This document shows, in pieces, positions 9,928 through 19,349 of a DNA stretch of 64,000 nt. The stretch is from Bacteroidetes bacterium 43-93 (GTDB taxonomy: Bacteria; Bacteroidota; Bacteroidia; Chitinophagales; Chitinophagaceae). Each line of letters starts with the position of its first letter. Positions within the stretch are counted from its first letter, which is position 1. The stretch covers positions 186,001 to 250,000 of the forward strand of contig MKUO01000023.1 of the NCBI GenBank assembly GCA_001897855.1, written 5' to 3'. Both the position numbers and the translations under genes were made by a program. Under the pieces are notes generated by a model that saw only the letters and a program-made list of their open reading frames with translations, had not been told where the DNA came from and searched no databases.

Positions 9928-10944
9928 ATGAATACCGAAAAGAGATTACGCGAACTTTTGTCAGAGCGGATATTGATGATAGACGGCGCTATGGGTACCA
10001 TGATACAGCGCTATAAACTTACAGAGGCAGATTATCGTGGAGATAGGTTTAAGGACTGGCACAAGGATGTGAAAGGAAACAATGATATGCTGGTACTTAC
10101 ACAGCCTCAGATCATTAAAGCAATACATCGCGAATACCTGGATTCAGGCGCTGATATTATTGAGACCAATACTTTTAGTGCACAAGCCGTTGCTCTGGCT
10201 GATTATGATATGCAGGAGTATGCTTATGAAATAAGCTATGAAGCTGCCAGGATAGCAAAGGAAGCTGTGCATGATTATATAAAGGAAAACCCCGGTTCAG
10301 AAAAATTTGTGGCCGGCGCCATCGGTCCAATGAATAAAACGCTATCTCTTTCCCCGGATGTAAACAATCCTGGCTTTCGCTCTGTGACGTTTGACGAAGT
10401 TGCAAATGCTTATTATGAACATATAAAAGGCCTGATAGATGGTGGCGCTGATATCCTGCTGGTGGAAACCATCTTTGATACGCTGAATGCCAAAGCAGCG
10501 ATTTACGCAATAGAAAAATACTTCCGCGATACTAAGACTAAAGTACCGGTAATGATATCCGGCACTATTACAGATGCATCGGGCCGTACATTGAGTGGCC
10601 AGACACTGGAGGCTTTTTATATTTCTGTATCTCATGCACACCCGTTAAGTATCGGGCTTAATTGTGCATTAGGTGCCGAACAGATGCGCCCGCATGTGCA
10701 GGAACTTTCTGAGATCGCTTCGTGCTATGTAAGTTGCTATCCGAATGCAGGGTTGCCGAATGCAATGGGGGAATATGATGAATCGCCCGAGATAACTGCA
10801 AAGATCGTATCTGAGTTTGCAGAGCAGGGTTGGGTAAATATTGTTGGCGGATGCTGCGGAACTACACCCGCCCATATAAAGGCGATAGCGCAGGCAGTTA
10901 AAAATTATAAACCAAGGCAATTGCCTGCTTTGGCAATAGCTTAA
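9928..10944 (+). CDS. metH: Homocysteine S-methyltransferase domain of methionine synthase (split MetH)
   Basis: At 338 residues it equals only the first domain of cobalamin-dependent methionine synthase, which binds homocysteine through zinc. It opens with [13 protein letters not shown] and carries the zinc ligands in GLNCALG and GGCCGTTP near the C-terminus. The folate-, cobalamin- and SAM-binding domains are missing and are not encoded next to it; the next gene is a thioredoxin-like protein. Split metH is known in Bacteroidota, so the remaining domains should lie elsewhere in the genome. A strong terminator follows, and the start codon sits just after the promoter element. Confidence 0.9.
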   Translation: MNTEKRLRELLSERILMIDGAMGTMIQRYKLTEADYRGDRFKDWHKDVKGNNDMLVLTQPQIIKAIHREYLDSGADIIETNTFSAQAVALADYDMQEYAYEISYEAARIAKEAVHDYIKENPGSEKFVAGAIGPMNKTLSLSPDVNNPGFRSVTFDEVANAYYEHIKGLIDGGADILLVETIFDTLNAKAAIYAIEKYFRDTKTKVPVMISGTITDASGRTLSGQTLEAFYISVSHAHPLSIGLNCALGAEQMRPHVQELSEIASCYVSCYPNAGLPNAMGEYDESPEITAKIVSEFAEQGWVNIVGGCCGTTPAHIKAIAQAVKNYKPRQLPALAIA

Positions 10945-10960
10945 AGAGATTGTTATTATT

Positions 10961-10990
10961 AAAAGCACGGCTATTAAGCCGTGCTTTTTT
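10961..10990 (+). terminator. Intrinsic terminator after metH1
   Basis: A 12-bp stem (10961-10972 with 10977-10988, aaaagcacggct/agccgtgctttt) is followed by a T-run. Confidence 0.85.
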
Positions 10991-11022
10991 TTGTAGCTTT
11001 ATTTCATTCTAACTACACTATT

Positions 11023-12432
11023 ATGAATCGTACCACCATCCTTGGATGCATCTTCATGGCATCAGTATCTACGGCTTTTGCAGGCGGAACTGCTAAAATA
11101 CATGGAAAGATCATTAATCCCCTGGCGGATAGCATCACCTTTACGTACTTCACAGACAGGCTTGCTTTCGATCAGCATAACAATACGGTAAAGATCGCGT
11201 CAGACGGCAGTTTTCACATCGACATTCCTGTGGAAGAGAATTATACAAACATAACTGTGCAGAATGGCGACCAGGGGACTGAGTTGTTTGTACAACCGGG
11301 TGACGATCTAACTATGACTTTTGATGGGAAGGATTTTGATAACACCATGCATTATACAGGTAAAGGATCAGATGCTGCTAATTTTACAGCGAAGCATATA
11401 CTACAGCTAAATATGACCGGCCAGTTTAGTGCCGCTATTCAACCTTTGTTTATGAAAGAGCCGGGAGATTTTATAACAGAATCCAAGGCGGTACTGCAAA
11501 AAGAACTGGACTTTTTAGAAGCTAATAAGGCCGATGTTCCTGAATCATTTGCAAAATATTGGAAAGCATTATTGACCAATGATCTTTACTACGACTATTT
11601 GATATATCCTACTATACACGAAATGTATAAGACAAGTGGTGCGCAGATAAAAGAAATTCCTGCAGAAAGCTATAAAGTAAGTATGGAAGTTCCGGTAGCC
11701 TTTAGCGATGCCAGCATAAGTGCACCAACCTACAGAAATGTAGTAAGCACCGTCTACTTTATCCGTTTGAATGCCGCTGGCATAACGGACGGTAAAATTC
11801 TGAAGGATAGTGTTGCGAAGCTGGCCAATAAAAACATGCCGTTGCAAACAAGAGAATTTTTCTTTGCAGAAACTCTATTCCGCAGGATTAAGGAATCACC
11901 TTTAGCAGATGTAGAACATGATTTTGCGTCCTTTAAGAAGAGCTACCCGAAAAGTATGTATCTGCCAACCCTTGATAAAGCTGTTAGTCTGAAGAAAAAA
12001 TTATCTAAAGGACAGCCGGCAATAGACTTCAGTTTTACAACCCTTGATGGTAAGGAAATGAAATTATCAGACCTGAAAGGTAAGGTTGTGTACATAGATT
12101 TTTGGGCAAGCTGGTGCGGGCCTTGTAAGCGCGAATTGCCGTACGCTAAAAAAGTGGAAGAGCATTTTAAAGATAAGGAAGTGGTGTTTTTGAATGTATC
12201 TATTGATGACGACCAGGAGGCATGGAAGAAAGCGATAGAAACTTATAAAATCGATGGTATCCATACCTGCGAACCGGGGGGATGGAAATCGAGGATAGCA
12301 GCTATGTATGGTATCAATAGCGTTCCATCTTACTTCCTGTTAGACAAAGAAGGAAAGTTTGTAACAGAGACTACCCCACGTCCTTCTGACACCGATAACC
12401 TCACCTCTATGATAGAGGCAGCACTAAAATGA
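11023..12432 (+). CDS. TlpA-like thiol:disulfide oxidoreductase with DUF4369-like N-terminus
   Basis: The start chosen is ATG 11023, giving 469 residues and a proper signal peptide (MNRTTILGCIFMASVSTAFAGG); an upstream in-frame start at 10981 lies inside the terminator of the previous gene. The N-terminal third resembles DUF4369 (beta-strand domain, 'IHGKIINP..DSITF'). The C-terminal thioredoxin domain has FWASWCGPCKRELP, the redox CxxC. Such periplasmic or lipid-anchored proteins reduce or shuffle disulfides, for example in cytochrome c maturation or for specific partners. The partner is not identifiable here, and the gene appears monocistronic. Confidence 0.85.
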   Translation: MNRTTILGCIFMASVSTAFAGGTAKIHGKIINPLADSITFTYFTDRLAFDQHNNTVKIASDGSFHIDIPVEENYTNITVQNGDQGTELFVQPGDDLTMTFDGKDFDNTMHYTGKGSDAANFTAKHILQLNMTGQFSAAIQPLFMKEPGDFITESKAVLQKELDFLEANKADVPESFAKYWKALLTNDLYYDYLIYPTIHEMYKTSGAQIKEIPAESYKVSMEVPVAFSDASISAPTYRNVVSTVYFIRLNAAGITDGKILKDSVAKLANKNMPLQTREFFFAETLFRRIKESPLADVEHDFASFKKSYPKSMYLPTLDKAVSLKKKLSKGQPAIDFSFTTLDGKEMKLSDLKGKVVYIDFWASWCGPCKRELPYAKKVEEHFKDKEVVFLNVSIDDDQEAWKKAIETYKIDGIHTCEPGGWKSRIAAMYGINSVPSYFLLDKEGKFVTETTPRPSDTDNLTSMIEAALK

Positions 12433-12545
12433 CAATTTTTAACAAATTAATAGTAATATTAATGTACAGGTAACCTCACCTTAACATTGTGTTTATATTT
12501 AATTGGTCAATTTGCATAACCAAATGGCTTCATTGAAGCGGCACA

Positions 12546-13430
12546 ATGGCAAAAAGAGAAGTGGATATTGTAGTGTTGTCTGACATTCACCTGGGTACTT
12601 ATGGCTGTCATGCAAAAGAACTACTGCAATATCTAAAAAGTATTAAACCCAAAGCACTAGTCCTCAACGGCGATATCATCGACATCTGGCAATTCAGCAA
12701 ACGTTACTGGCCGGCTACGCATATGATGGTCATCAAACACCTGATAGGCCTGGTAGCTAAGGATGTTCCGGTTTATTTCATCCCGGGTAACCATGATGAA
12801 ATGCTGCGTAAGTTTAAAGACTTTCAACTGGGTTCCTTAAAGATCACCAATAAGCTTTCCTTAAAAATAGATGGGTCTAACGTATGGATATTTCATGGAG
12901 ACGTTTTTGATGTGGTGATGCAGCATAGTAAATGGCTGGCAAAGCTTGGAGCCATAGGCTATGACACCCTGATATTGATCAACAGGTTTGTAAACTTTAT
13001 ATCAGAAAAGCTGGGACAAGGTAAAGTATCTCTATCAAAGAAGATAAAGAACAGCGTAAAAGGCGCAGTAAAATTCATCAACAATTTCGAATCTACCGTT
13101 TGCAATATAGCTGCTGAAAACCGCTATAAATACGTTATCTGCGGGCATATACACCACCCGGAAATTAAAACGGTCGTTACAGAAAACGGCGCTGTAGTGT
13201 ACATGAACTCGGGCGACTGGATAGAGAACCTGACAGCACTCGAATACAATGATAACAAATGGTCCATTTATCACTATGCAGAGGATGAACTGGCACAGGC
13301 AATTGACATTAATAAAAAGAAACAGCCTAAGGAAACATCTAAAGAACTGATGGCTAGCCTGATGCAGGAGTTGAATGTAAGAAGCGCCAATTTCAAACCA
13401 GATCTTCCCGGATCTATAGAAGCTGCCTAG
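12546..13430 (+). CDS. LpxH-like UDP-2,3-diacylglucosamine diphosphatase family metallophosphoesterase
   Basis: A 294-residue calcineurin-type phosphoesterase. The metal-binding motifs appear in order: LSDIHLG, NGDIIDIW, PGNHDE, FHGDVFD and CGHIHHPE. This arrangement, with a FxHGDxxD-type segment, matches the LpxH/LpxG-related group that hydrolyses UDP-diacylglucosamine in lipid A synthesis, but many Bacteroidota homologues are not proven LpxH. It overlaps the next gene, a glycosyltransferase, by one base (TAGTG). The two are therefore probably translationally coupled and act in one envelope-glycolipid pathway. Confidence 0.82.
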   Translation: MAKREVDIVVLSDIHLGTYGCHAKELLQYLKSIKPKALVLNGDIIDIWQFSKRYWPATHMMVIKHLIGLVAKDVPVYFIPGNHDEMLRKFKDFQLGSLKITNKLSLKIDGSNVWIFHGDVFDVVMQHSKWLAKLGAIGYDTLILINRFVNFISEKLGQGKVSLSKKIKNSVKGAVKFINNFESTVCNIAAENRYKYVICGHIHHPEIKTVVTENGAVVYMNSGDWIENLTALEYNDNKWSIYHYAEDELAQAIDINKKKQPKETSKELMASLMQELNVRSANFKPDLPGSIEAA

Positions 13431-14473
13431 TGAAAATATTATTTGCCATACAAGGAACCGGCAACGGCCACCTGAGCCGTGCCCGCGACATCTACCCAGA
13501 GTTAATAAAGTACGGAGAAGTGGATGTGCTCATTAGCGGTATACAGGTAGATGTACAAGTGCCTTTCCCGGTAAAATATCGCTACTACGGGATGAGTTTT
13601 ATTTTTGGTAAAAACGGTGGCGTTGATATTTGGGAAACGGCCAAAAAGTTAAAACTCTTCAAACTGATAAAAGATATCAGGAGCTTTCCGATAGACGAAT
13701 ATGACCTAGTTATTAATGACTTTGAACCGGTAACAGCCTGGGCATGTAATCTTCGTAAAAAGCCGTGCATTGGTCTTAGCCATCAAAGTGCAGTACTCAG
13801 CCCTTATGCACCCGTGTCGCCTGAAAAAGACTGGAAAGGTAAACTAATATTAAAAAGGTACGCTCCCGTTACTGCATTTTACGGGTTTCATTTCAGATCC
13901 TATGCGAAGAATATATTTACCCCTGTTATTAGAAGAGAGATACGTGAATTGCAGCCTACCAATGAAGGACACTACACTGTGTATCTTCCTGCATATAATG
14001 ACGCGCAGTTAATTGAGCATCTTAGCCGATTTGATAATATACAATGGCAGGTGTTTTCAAAACATAATAAAGAGCCACTTGACTTTAAAAACGTACATAT
14101 ACAGCCGATAGAAAACACCGCGTTCATAAAAAGCATGGCTAGCAGCGAAGGCGTATTATGTGGCGCCGGTTTTGAAGGACCTGCCGAGGCCATGTACCTG
14201 GGCAAGAAGCTGATGGTAATACCTATGCAGCAACAATACGAACAGCAATGCAATGCCGCCGCTGCAGAAACTCTTGGCGTACCGGTAATAAAAACGTTGA
14301 GTCGTAAGTACTATGAGCGCATACGCTGGTGGCTGGCACTGGGAACGCCTGTGAAGGTTGATTTCCCTGATCAGACAGCGGATATCATACGCCGCCTGAT
14401 AGAAGAACATGCACCCCAAAAATATGAAAGCACAAAAACGCCAATACCTGTTGTTAATGAACAGGATCTATGA
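13430..14473 (+). CDS. Glycosyltransferase, MurG/GT28-like
   Basis: A 347-residue protein starting with GTG at 13430, which shares its G with the upstream TAG stop. The N-terminus ILFAIQGTGNGHLSRA is the glycine-rich loop of GT-B enzymes. The C-terminal half has the donor-binding segment GVLCGAGFEGPAEAMYLGKKLMVIP followed by QYEQQCNA, typical of MurG/UGT-like UDP-sugar transferases. It is predicted to be cytosolic or membrane-associated, moving a sugar from a nucleotide donor to a lipid or polymer. Coupling to the LpxH-like gene suggests a lipid acceptor, but donor and acceptor are unknown. Confidence 0.82.
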   Translation: MKILFAIQGTGNGHLSRARDIYPELIKYGEVDVLISGIQVDVQVPFPVKYRYYGMSFIFGKNGGVDIWETAKKLKLFKLIKDIRSFPIDEYDLVINDFEPVTAWACNLRKKPCIGLSHQSAVLSPYAPVSPEKDWKGKLILKRYAPVTAFYGFHFRSYAKNIFTPVIRREIRELQPTNEGHYTVYLPAYNDAQLIEHLSRFDNIQWQVFSKHNKEPLDFKNVHIQPIENTAFIKSMASSEGVLCGAGFEGPAEAMYLGKKLMVIPMQQQYEQQCNAAAAETLGVPVIKTLSRKYYERIRWWLALGTPVKVDFPDQTADIIRRLIEEHAPQKYESTKTPIPVVNEQDL

Positions 14474-14505
14474 TGTTGGCTTGTTTGTAAATAAACTGAT
14501 AATGG

Positions 14506-15285
14506 CTATTTGCCTTTAAACACAGGTTTCCTTTTTTCGAGGAATGCAGCTACCCCTTCTTTAAAATCGTAGCTGGTACCTGCTTCTACCTGCAGATCTT
14601 TCTCCCTGTCAAGTTGCTGTACAAGCGTATTGTTATATGATTCGTTGAGTAATCGTTTGGTAAGTCCCAATGCTTTGGTAGGCATCTCTGCCAGGTTTAG
14701 TGCTATCTTTTTACTTTCTGCCTCAAAGCTATCGTCAGAAAAATATTTATAGATCATGCCCATACTCAGCGCTTCTGTGGCAGATACTTTGTCGCCCGTC
14801 ATAGTAAGAGCGAGCGCCCGCTGCATACCAACTAAGCGTGGAAGAAAGTAAGTACCTGCACTATCAGGTATCAAACCTATTTTGCTAAATGCCTGTATAA
14901 AGCTGGCGCTTTCTTTGGCCACGACAATATCGCCTGCCAGGGCTATATTGGCACCCGCACCGGCAGCCACACCATTTACAGCCATCACTATTGGCTTCTC
15001 AATTTTGCGCAACCTGGTGATAATTGGATTATAATGTTCGCGCACTATTTGTTCCAGCTCCGGGCCATTTGGCTCGGTGGCTTCAGAAAGATCCTGTCCT
15101 GCACAAAATGCTTTACCGGTTCCCGTGATGTATATGCAACGAACATCGTCGCTATCCTCGCATTTATCAAGGCAGTCTTGCAACGCAAGCGCCATTTCAC
15201 GAACGAAGCTGTGGAATTTTTCGGGCCTGTTAAGTGTAATATAACCTACACCATTTTCTATTTGCAGCAGAACAAGATTACTCAT
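14506..15285 (-). CDS. paaG: Enoyl-CoA hydratase/isomerase, PaaG-like
   Basis: A 259-residue crotonase-fold enzyme of normal length. It has AFCAGQDLSE (first oxyanion-hole strand), then NGVAAGAGANIALAGD (second oxyanion-hole segment), with the acidic catalytic region at PDSAGTYFLPR. The GQDL and PDSAG signature is typical of PaaG, the ring-opening isomerase of 1,2-epoxyphenylacetyl-CoA. No other paa genes are in the window, so a role in general acyl-CoA metabolism remains possible. It is convergent with the glycosyltransferase gene; only 32 bp separate the stop codons. Confidence 0.85.
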   Translation of the reverse strand: MSNLVLLQIENGVGYITLNRPEKFHSFVREMALALQDCLDKCEDSDDVRCIYITGTGKAFCAGQDLSEATEPNGPELEQIVREHYNPIITRLRKIEKPIVMAVNGVAAGAGANIALAGDIVVAKESASFIQAFSKIGLIPDSAGTYFLPRLVGMQRALALTMTGDKVSATEALSMGMIYKYFSDDSFEAESKKIALNLAEMPTKALGLTKRLLNESYNNTLVQQLDREKDLQVEAGTSYDFKEGVAAFLEKRKPVFKGK

Positions 15286-15312
15286 GAAGCAAAAATAGCG
15301 AGATAATATGAA

Positions 15313-16380
15313 CTATGCTTTAGCAGGTTTAGGCTTTACTAAGCGGCTTTTGAAATAATTGCCAATCCCTATAATACTTGTCACATTCAAAGGGAACTCT
15401 AAAAGAACATGCAACAGGCTTAGAAAAACCAGCCATTGTAAACCCGTGGTATAATCGTATAAATAAATGCCAACGCTTATAAGCCATAGGATAATAACGC
15501 CAATGAATCGTGCCCTGGGCACTTTGTGCCATTGGATAATGCGCGTTTTAGAAAACCAGTTCAGGTAATGGTAGGTATATGCAAATGCTATAAATCGCAT
15601 TAATAAGATGCCGTTTTTAGAATAGAATACAATATGGTCCCAATCGGCCATTGTATTCTGCATAGGCACTCCATTAACATGATGTAGCCATTGGATATTT
15701 ACAGATTTGAAGACGCCATAAGCGCCGAGGCTATAATTGGTAGGAGGATAAAAGCTTTTGTCTGGGTAAATGATAAACAACAAAATAGGGCATAGTACCA
15801 TTGCAATGGCTGATGGTATGCCAAACCTGCTCTGGCTTTTTAACGCGCCATAGAGCATAAAGATGACTGTAAAAAAATAGACATGTATCAGCGTGGGAAT
15901 GAACACGCTAAAGAATAAAATGAAATGCTGAGATATCTGCGAAGTGAAGATCAGTAAAACAATACCACCTATCCTGTATAATTTGTTTTTTACTGTTACA
16001 AATATCACGGAGCCCAATAAGGCTACATAGGTAAGATTAGCATCAAAATTTTCCGGGAATTCCAGTTCTATCTTATCTTGGAAAAAACGGATCGTCAATA
16101 ACAATCCTATTACAACTAATATTATAGCATCATACCGTTCCTTTGTATAGTATTTTTTATCGTGTAGCCACGAGATTTCTGTCAGGTAATGAAGCGGACC
16201 AAGAATCGCGTAAGAAAAAAGGAACAATTCAAACGGCAATACCATAGCCACACACCCTGAAAGTATCATTAATAGGATATTGGTGATATCCGTTTTTTCC
16301 GCGGTTGTCAGCTGCATTCTTCCTGGTATTATGTGTAATAAAAATACCATAATTATGCTGAAAAAATTAAATAAGTACAC
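15313..16380 (-). CDS. Polytopic membrane protein, unknown function
   Basis: A 355-residue protein with about nine hydrophobic segments spread over the whole length. A conserved-looking LGPLHYLTEISWLHD stretch follows the second membrane span, and further histidines occur in LHHVNGVP and YTYHYLNWF. Membrane-embedded histidines could hold a metal, as in membrane hydroxylases or carotene-cleaving enzymes, but I do not recognise the family and make no assignment. It lies 27 bp upstream of paaG on the same strand and may be co-transcribed with it; it is divergent from comM. Confidence 0.7.
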   Translation of the reverse strand: MYLFNFFSIIMVFLLHIIPGRMQLTTAEKTDITNILLMILSGCVAMVLPFELFLFSYAILGPLHYLTEISWLHDKKYYTKERYDAIILVVIGLLLTIRFFQDKIELEFPENFDANLTYVALLGSVIFVTVKNKLYRIGGIVLLIFTSQISQHFILFFSVFIPTLIHVYFFTVIFMLYGALKSQSRFGIPSAIAMVLCPILLFIIYPDKSFYPPTNYSLGAYGVFKSVNIQWLHHVNGVPMQNTMADWDHIVFYSKNGILLMRFIAFAYTYHYLNWFSKTRIIQWHKVPRARFIGVIILWLISVGIYLYDYTTGLQWLVFLSLLHVLLEFPLNVTSIIGIGNYFKSRLVKPKPAKA

Positions 16381-16411
16381 ACCGCATTTAATGTTTTAAT
16401 TTTAGGCTGTT

Positions 16412-17470
16412 ATGCTCGTAAAAGTATTTGGGAGTGCGGTGTATGGAGTAAACGCACTGACTATCACCATAGAAGTAGATACGCCGGGAGGTAAAAATGA
16501 ATTCATCATTGTAGGGTTACCAGATAATGCTGTAAAAGAAAGCATTGAAAGGATCACATCGGCGCTTAAGAATGTGCAGATGGAACGGCCACGTACCAGG
16601 TTGGTTGTTAACATGGCGCCTGCGGATATTAAGAAAGCAGGAGCCGCTTACGACCTACCTATAGCTATTGGTATGTTGGGAGCATCCCGCCAAATACCGG
16701 CCGATCATTTACACGAATACATTATTATGGGTGAGCTATCGCTTGATGGTTCACTGCAACCTATAAAAGGCGCGTTGCCAATAGCTATACAGGCACGTGC
16801 AGAGAAGTTCAAGGGCCTGATATTGCCAAAAGCCAACGCTCGGGAAGCCGCGATGGTCAATAACCTGGACGTGTATGGCGTAGATCATATATCTGAAGTC
16901 ATCAACTTTTTCAAAGGCACCGCCGAACTGGTACCTGTGGAGGTAAATACCCGGGAGGAATTCTTTCAATCCCAATATGAATTTGATATAGATTTCAACG
17001 ATGTAAAAGGGCAGGAAAATGTAAAACGTGCACTGGAAATAGCCGCAGCGGGTGGGCATAATGCTATACTAATTGGCCCGCCGGGGGCCGGTAAAACCAT
17101 GCTGGCAAAACGCCTGCCAACTATATTGCCACCCCTTAGCCTGCATGAGGCGTTGGAAACAACCAAAATACACTCTGTAGCGGGTAAGCTACCCGTAAAT
17201 AGTTCTCTTATTGCCCGTCGTCCGTTCCGTTCACCACACCATACTATAAGCGATGTAGCATTGGTAGGAGGAGGCGGTATGCCGCAACCAGGTGAGATAT
17301 CATTGGCACACAACGGTGTATTGTTTTTAGACGAGCTGCCGGAATTTAAACGTACCGTGTTGGAAGTTATGCGCCAGCCTATGGAAGAGCGCAGGGTATC
17401 TATCTCGCGTGCCAAGGTAAGTATTGATTTCCCGGCAAGTTTTATGCTGATCGCTTCGATGAACCCTTGA
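16412..17470 (+). pseudogene. comM: comM (yifB) 5' fragment, cut by the island
   Basis: This encodes residues 1-352 of a ComM/YifB family AAA+ protein: an N-terminal Lon-protease-like fold, Walker A GPPGAGKT (about residue 221) and Walker [10 protein letters not shown] (about residue 304). It ends at LIASMNP because the island changes the next codon, TGT(Cys), to TGA. The remaining 161 codons are at 62964-63449. ComM is a DNA branch-migration helicase needed for efficient natural transformation in several bacteria. Without the C-terminal Mg-chelatase-like part, including the Cys-rich CPCG segment, the fragment is probably inactive. Confidence 0.93.
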
Positions 17471-18941
17471 GGTTGCGTTCCCAATCGGGGTGGTTTCGGA
17501 AAAAGGCGGGGTTGTAGCTGAATTTGATTCGTATCTCATCCCCGAAAATTGTGATGCACTCTGTTATTTGCTCCACAATCGTTCTTTTTCCGTATGTATC
17601 TATTGTATTCCATCTATCATAAAGGCTTTGAGCCTCGCTGATGATGGTGTCGGAGTTGAGGTACTCGATCTTCATAAAGTCCACTTCTGCTTGTATGGTA
17701 GGAATAGTTGCCACTATTTGCTTTAGTTGTTCGTCTAGGGGATTGTAGTACTTCCCGAAGCTATCCTTAGGAATCTGACCGGCAAGGTATAATTGCATGG
17801 TTTTATCCATTTCGATTTCCAACCGTTTTTTTTCTTGGTTTAGGGTTTTTATATGCGATTCTTTTTCGGCAATTGCCGAATCTGCTTTTGAAAGAAACTT
17901 CTCGATGTCCGAATCTTTTAAAAGAAAACTTTTGAGATTCTCATAATAGATTTCTTCGATGTCTTCCTTTGCGATTCGGTTCTTCCGGCAACCGTTGCAA
18001 ATGTATTTTTTGCCGTCCGATGGAACAAGCATTTTGTGCCCGCATTCGCATAACAAGATGCCAGTAAATAGGTGTACTGTTTTCTTGGTTGGCTTCTTCT
18101 TAGTTTCTTGTTGGTCTAAAATGCGGTTGCATTCATCCCATAAGTCTTCAGTAACGATTGCAGGACACGTTATGGTAATCCACTCGCTTTCGGGTTTAAT
18201 GACCCATTTTTTGCCATCGCCCAGGCTTTTAGTGTAATTGGCTATTCTGATGCCTTTTGCTGTTGAATCCCTTAATAGTCTTCCAATGGTTGTATTGGTG
18301 AAATTTGAGCCATTACGAGTGCGGTAACCCATGCCATTTAGCTTGGCAGCTACCGTCTTTTTTCTTTTGTGTTCAGCAAATAGCTCATACAGCAGTTTTC
18401 TTATAGGGGCTTCTTTGTCGTTTATGACTAACTCCTTGCCATTCCATGTATATCCAAAGGATGCCTGACCGCCTAACGGCTTGCCCATTTTCGCCCGGAT
18501 AGGAACGGAGGCAGCCACCCTGTCCGCTATCTCTGCTCGTTCCCATTCAGCCATTGCCGCAATGATTGTAAAGAATAGCCTGCCGGATGGAGAACTAGTA
18601 TCTATGTTCTCTGCTAATGAGATCATATCTGCGTTAGATTTTCTAAACAGTTCTGAAAATTCAAGCAGTTCTTTAGTGTTCCTAGCCAATCGGGCAAGCT
18701 TTGAGAATACTAGCGCTGTAATACGGCCTGTTTGAATGTCTCGGAGCATCTTTTGTGTTTCAGGTAGTTCCATGACTGTTTTTCCCGAAATTGCTTCTAA
18801 ACGATATACCTCAATTACTTCCCAGCCTTTGGCTTCTGCATAATACCTGGCTCGTTGCTCATGATGTTCGGGACTGTCTTCCTTGACTTGGAATTCGGTT
18901 GAGACCCTGACCCAAATACCGACACGTTTTTTCTCCTCCAT
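17442..18941 (-). CDS. Large serine recombinase, the likely island integrase
   Basis: A 499-residue serine recombinase. The resolvase domain has WVRVSTEFQ with the nucleophile Ser near residue 14, plus KLARLARN and EIADRVAA. A recombinase domain, a zinc ribbon (CECGHKM ... CNGC) and a C-terminal coiled-coil region follow. Residues 1-491 are island-encoded; the last eight (KGSSKRSA) and the stop are read from the antisense strand of comM. In the excised circle the frame instead runs through attP into the HTH ORF at 62536-62970. The gene is divergent from the second recombinase across an about 195-bp regulatory gap. Confidence 0.93.
   Translation of the reverse strand: MEEKKRVGIWVRVSTEFQVKEDSPEHHEQRARYYAEAKGWEVIEVYRLEAISGKTVMELPETQKMLRDIQTGRITALVFSKLARLARNTKELLEFSELFRKSNADMISLAENIDTSSPSGRLFFTIIAAMAEWERAEIADRVAASVPIRAKMGKPLGGQASFGYTWNGKELVINDKEAPIRKLLYELFAEHKRKKTVAAKLNGMGYRTRNGSNFTNTTIGRLLRDSTAKGIRIANYTKSLGDGKKWVIKPESEWITITCPAIVTEDLWDECNRILDQQETKKKPTKKTVHLFTGILLCECGHKMLVPSDGKKYICNGCRKNRIAKEDIEEIYYENLKSFLLKDSDIEKFLSKADSAIAEKESHIKTLNQEKKRLEIEMDKTMQLYLAGQIPKDSFGKYYNPLDEQLKQIVATIPTIQAEVDFMKIEYLNSDTIISEAQSLYDRWNTIDTYGKRTIVEQITECITIFGDEIRIKFSYNPAFFRNHPDWERNLKGSSKRSA
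17457..17480 (+). other. attL: left junction of the island
   Basis: Chromosomal comM sequence ...gatgaaccct runs into the core TG (17468-17469) and then the island arm aggttgcgttccc. The TG is the only sequence shared with attR. The arm tgcgttccc (17474-17482) is the inverted complement of gggaacgca at attR. Confidence 0.85.
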
Positions 18942-19136
18942 GTGTATTGGATTTTCAATGTGAAGTTAAATAATTGATTATTTCTTTTTGTAAAGTGTAC
19001 TGGCTATTTGCACTGCGATAAGGGAGGCAGATATACCATTTATAATATAGGCATTAATTTTTATCACTTTTGATAAGGTTGCCTCTCTTTTGCAGTTTAC
19101 TCTCAAAGCTCAAAATGTAGATATATAGAAACTATC

Positions 19137-19349
19137 ATGTCTGCTATTGACGAGAACAAAAATCTAGTGGAAAATGCAATCGTTAATCCTAAAACGATAA
19201 ATGTTTATTCTGCTTTTGCTGTTATTCTAAAACGTATTCATATTCGGCTTGTAGCAGAAGGATATATTATTAAAGACGGGCAAAAAACTAAGTCTGAAAG
19301 ACTACTCGCATATGAGCAAAGCAACAAACCCACTCGAAAAAATAGGTAA
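19137..19349 (+). CDS. Small protein upstream of recombinase 2
   Basis: A 70-residue basic protein whose 3' end overlaps the start of the downstream recombinase by 38 bp, implying translational coupling. Its middle 'RLVAEGYIIKDGQ' matches 'RLFKEGYAIRDGV' in the small antisense ORF at 21066-21266 and 'RLYNEGYKLRDGK' at 26451-26606, so it belongs to a small family tied to this recombinase system. Size, charge and position would suit an accessory or directionality factor, but that is inference only; no known domain was recognised. Confidence 0.6.
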   Translation: MSAIDENKNLVENAIVNPKTINVYSAFAVILKRIHIRLVAEGYIIKDGQKTKSERLLAYEQSNKPTRKNR

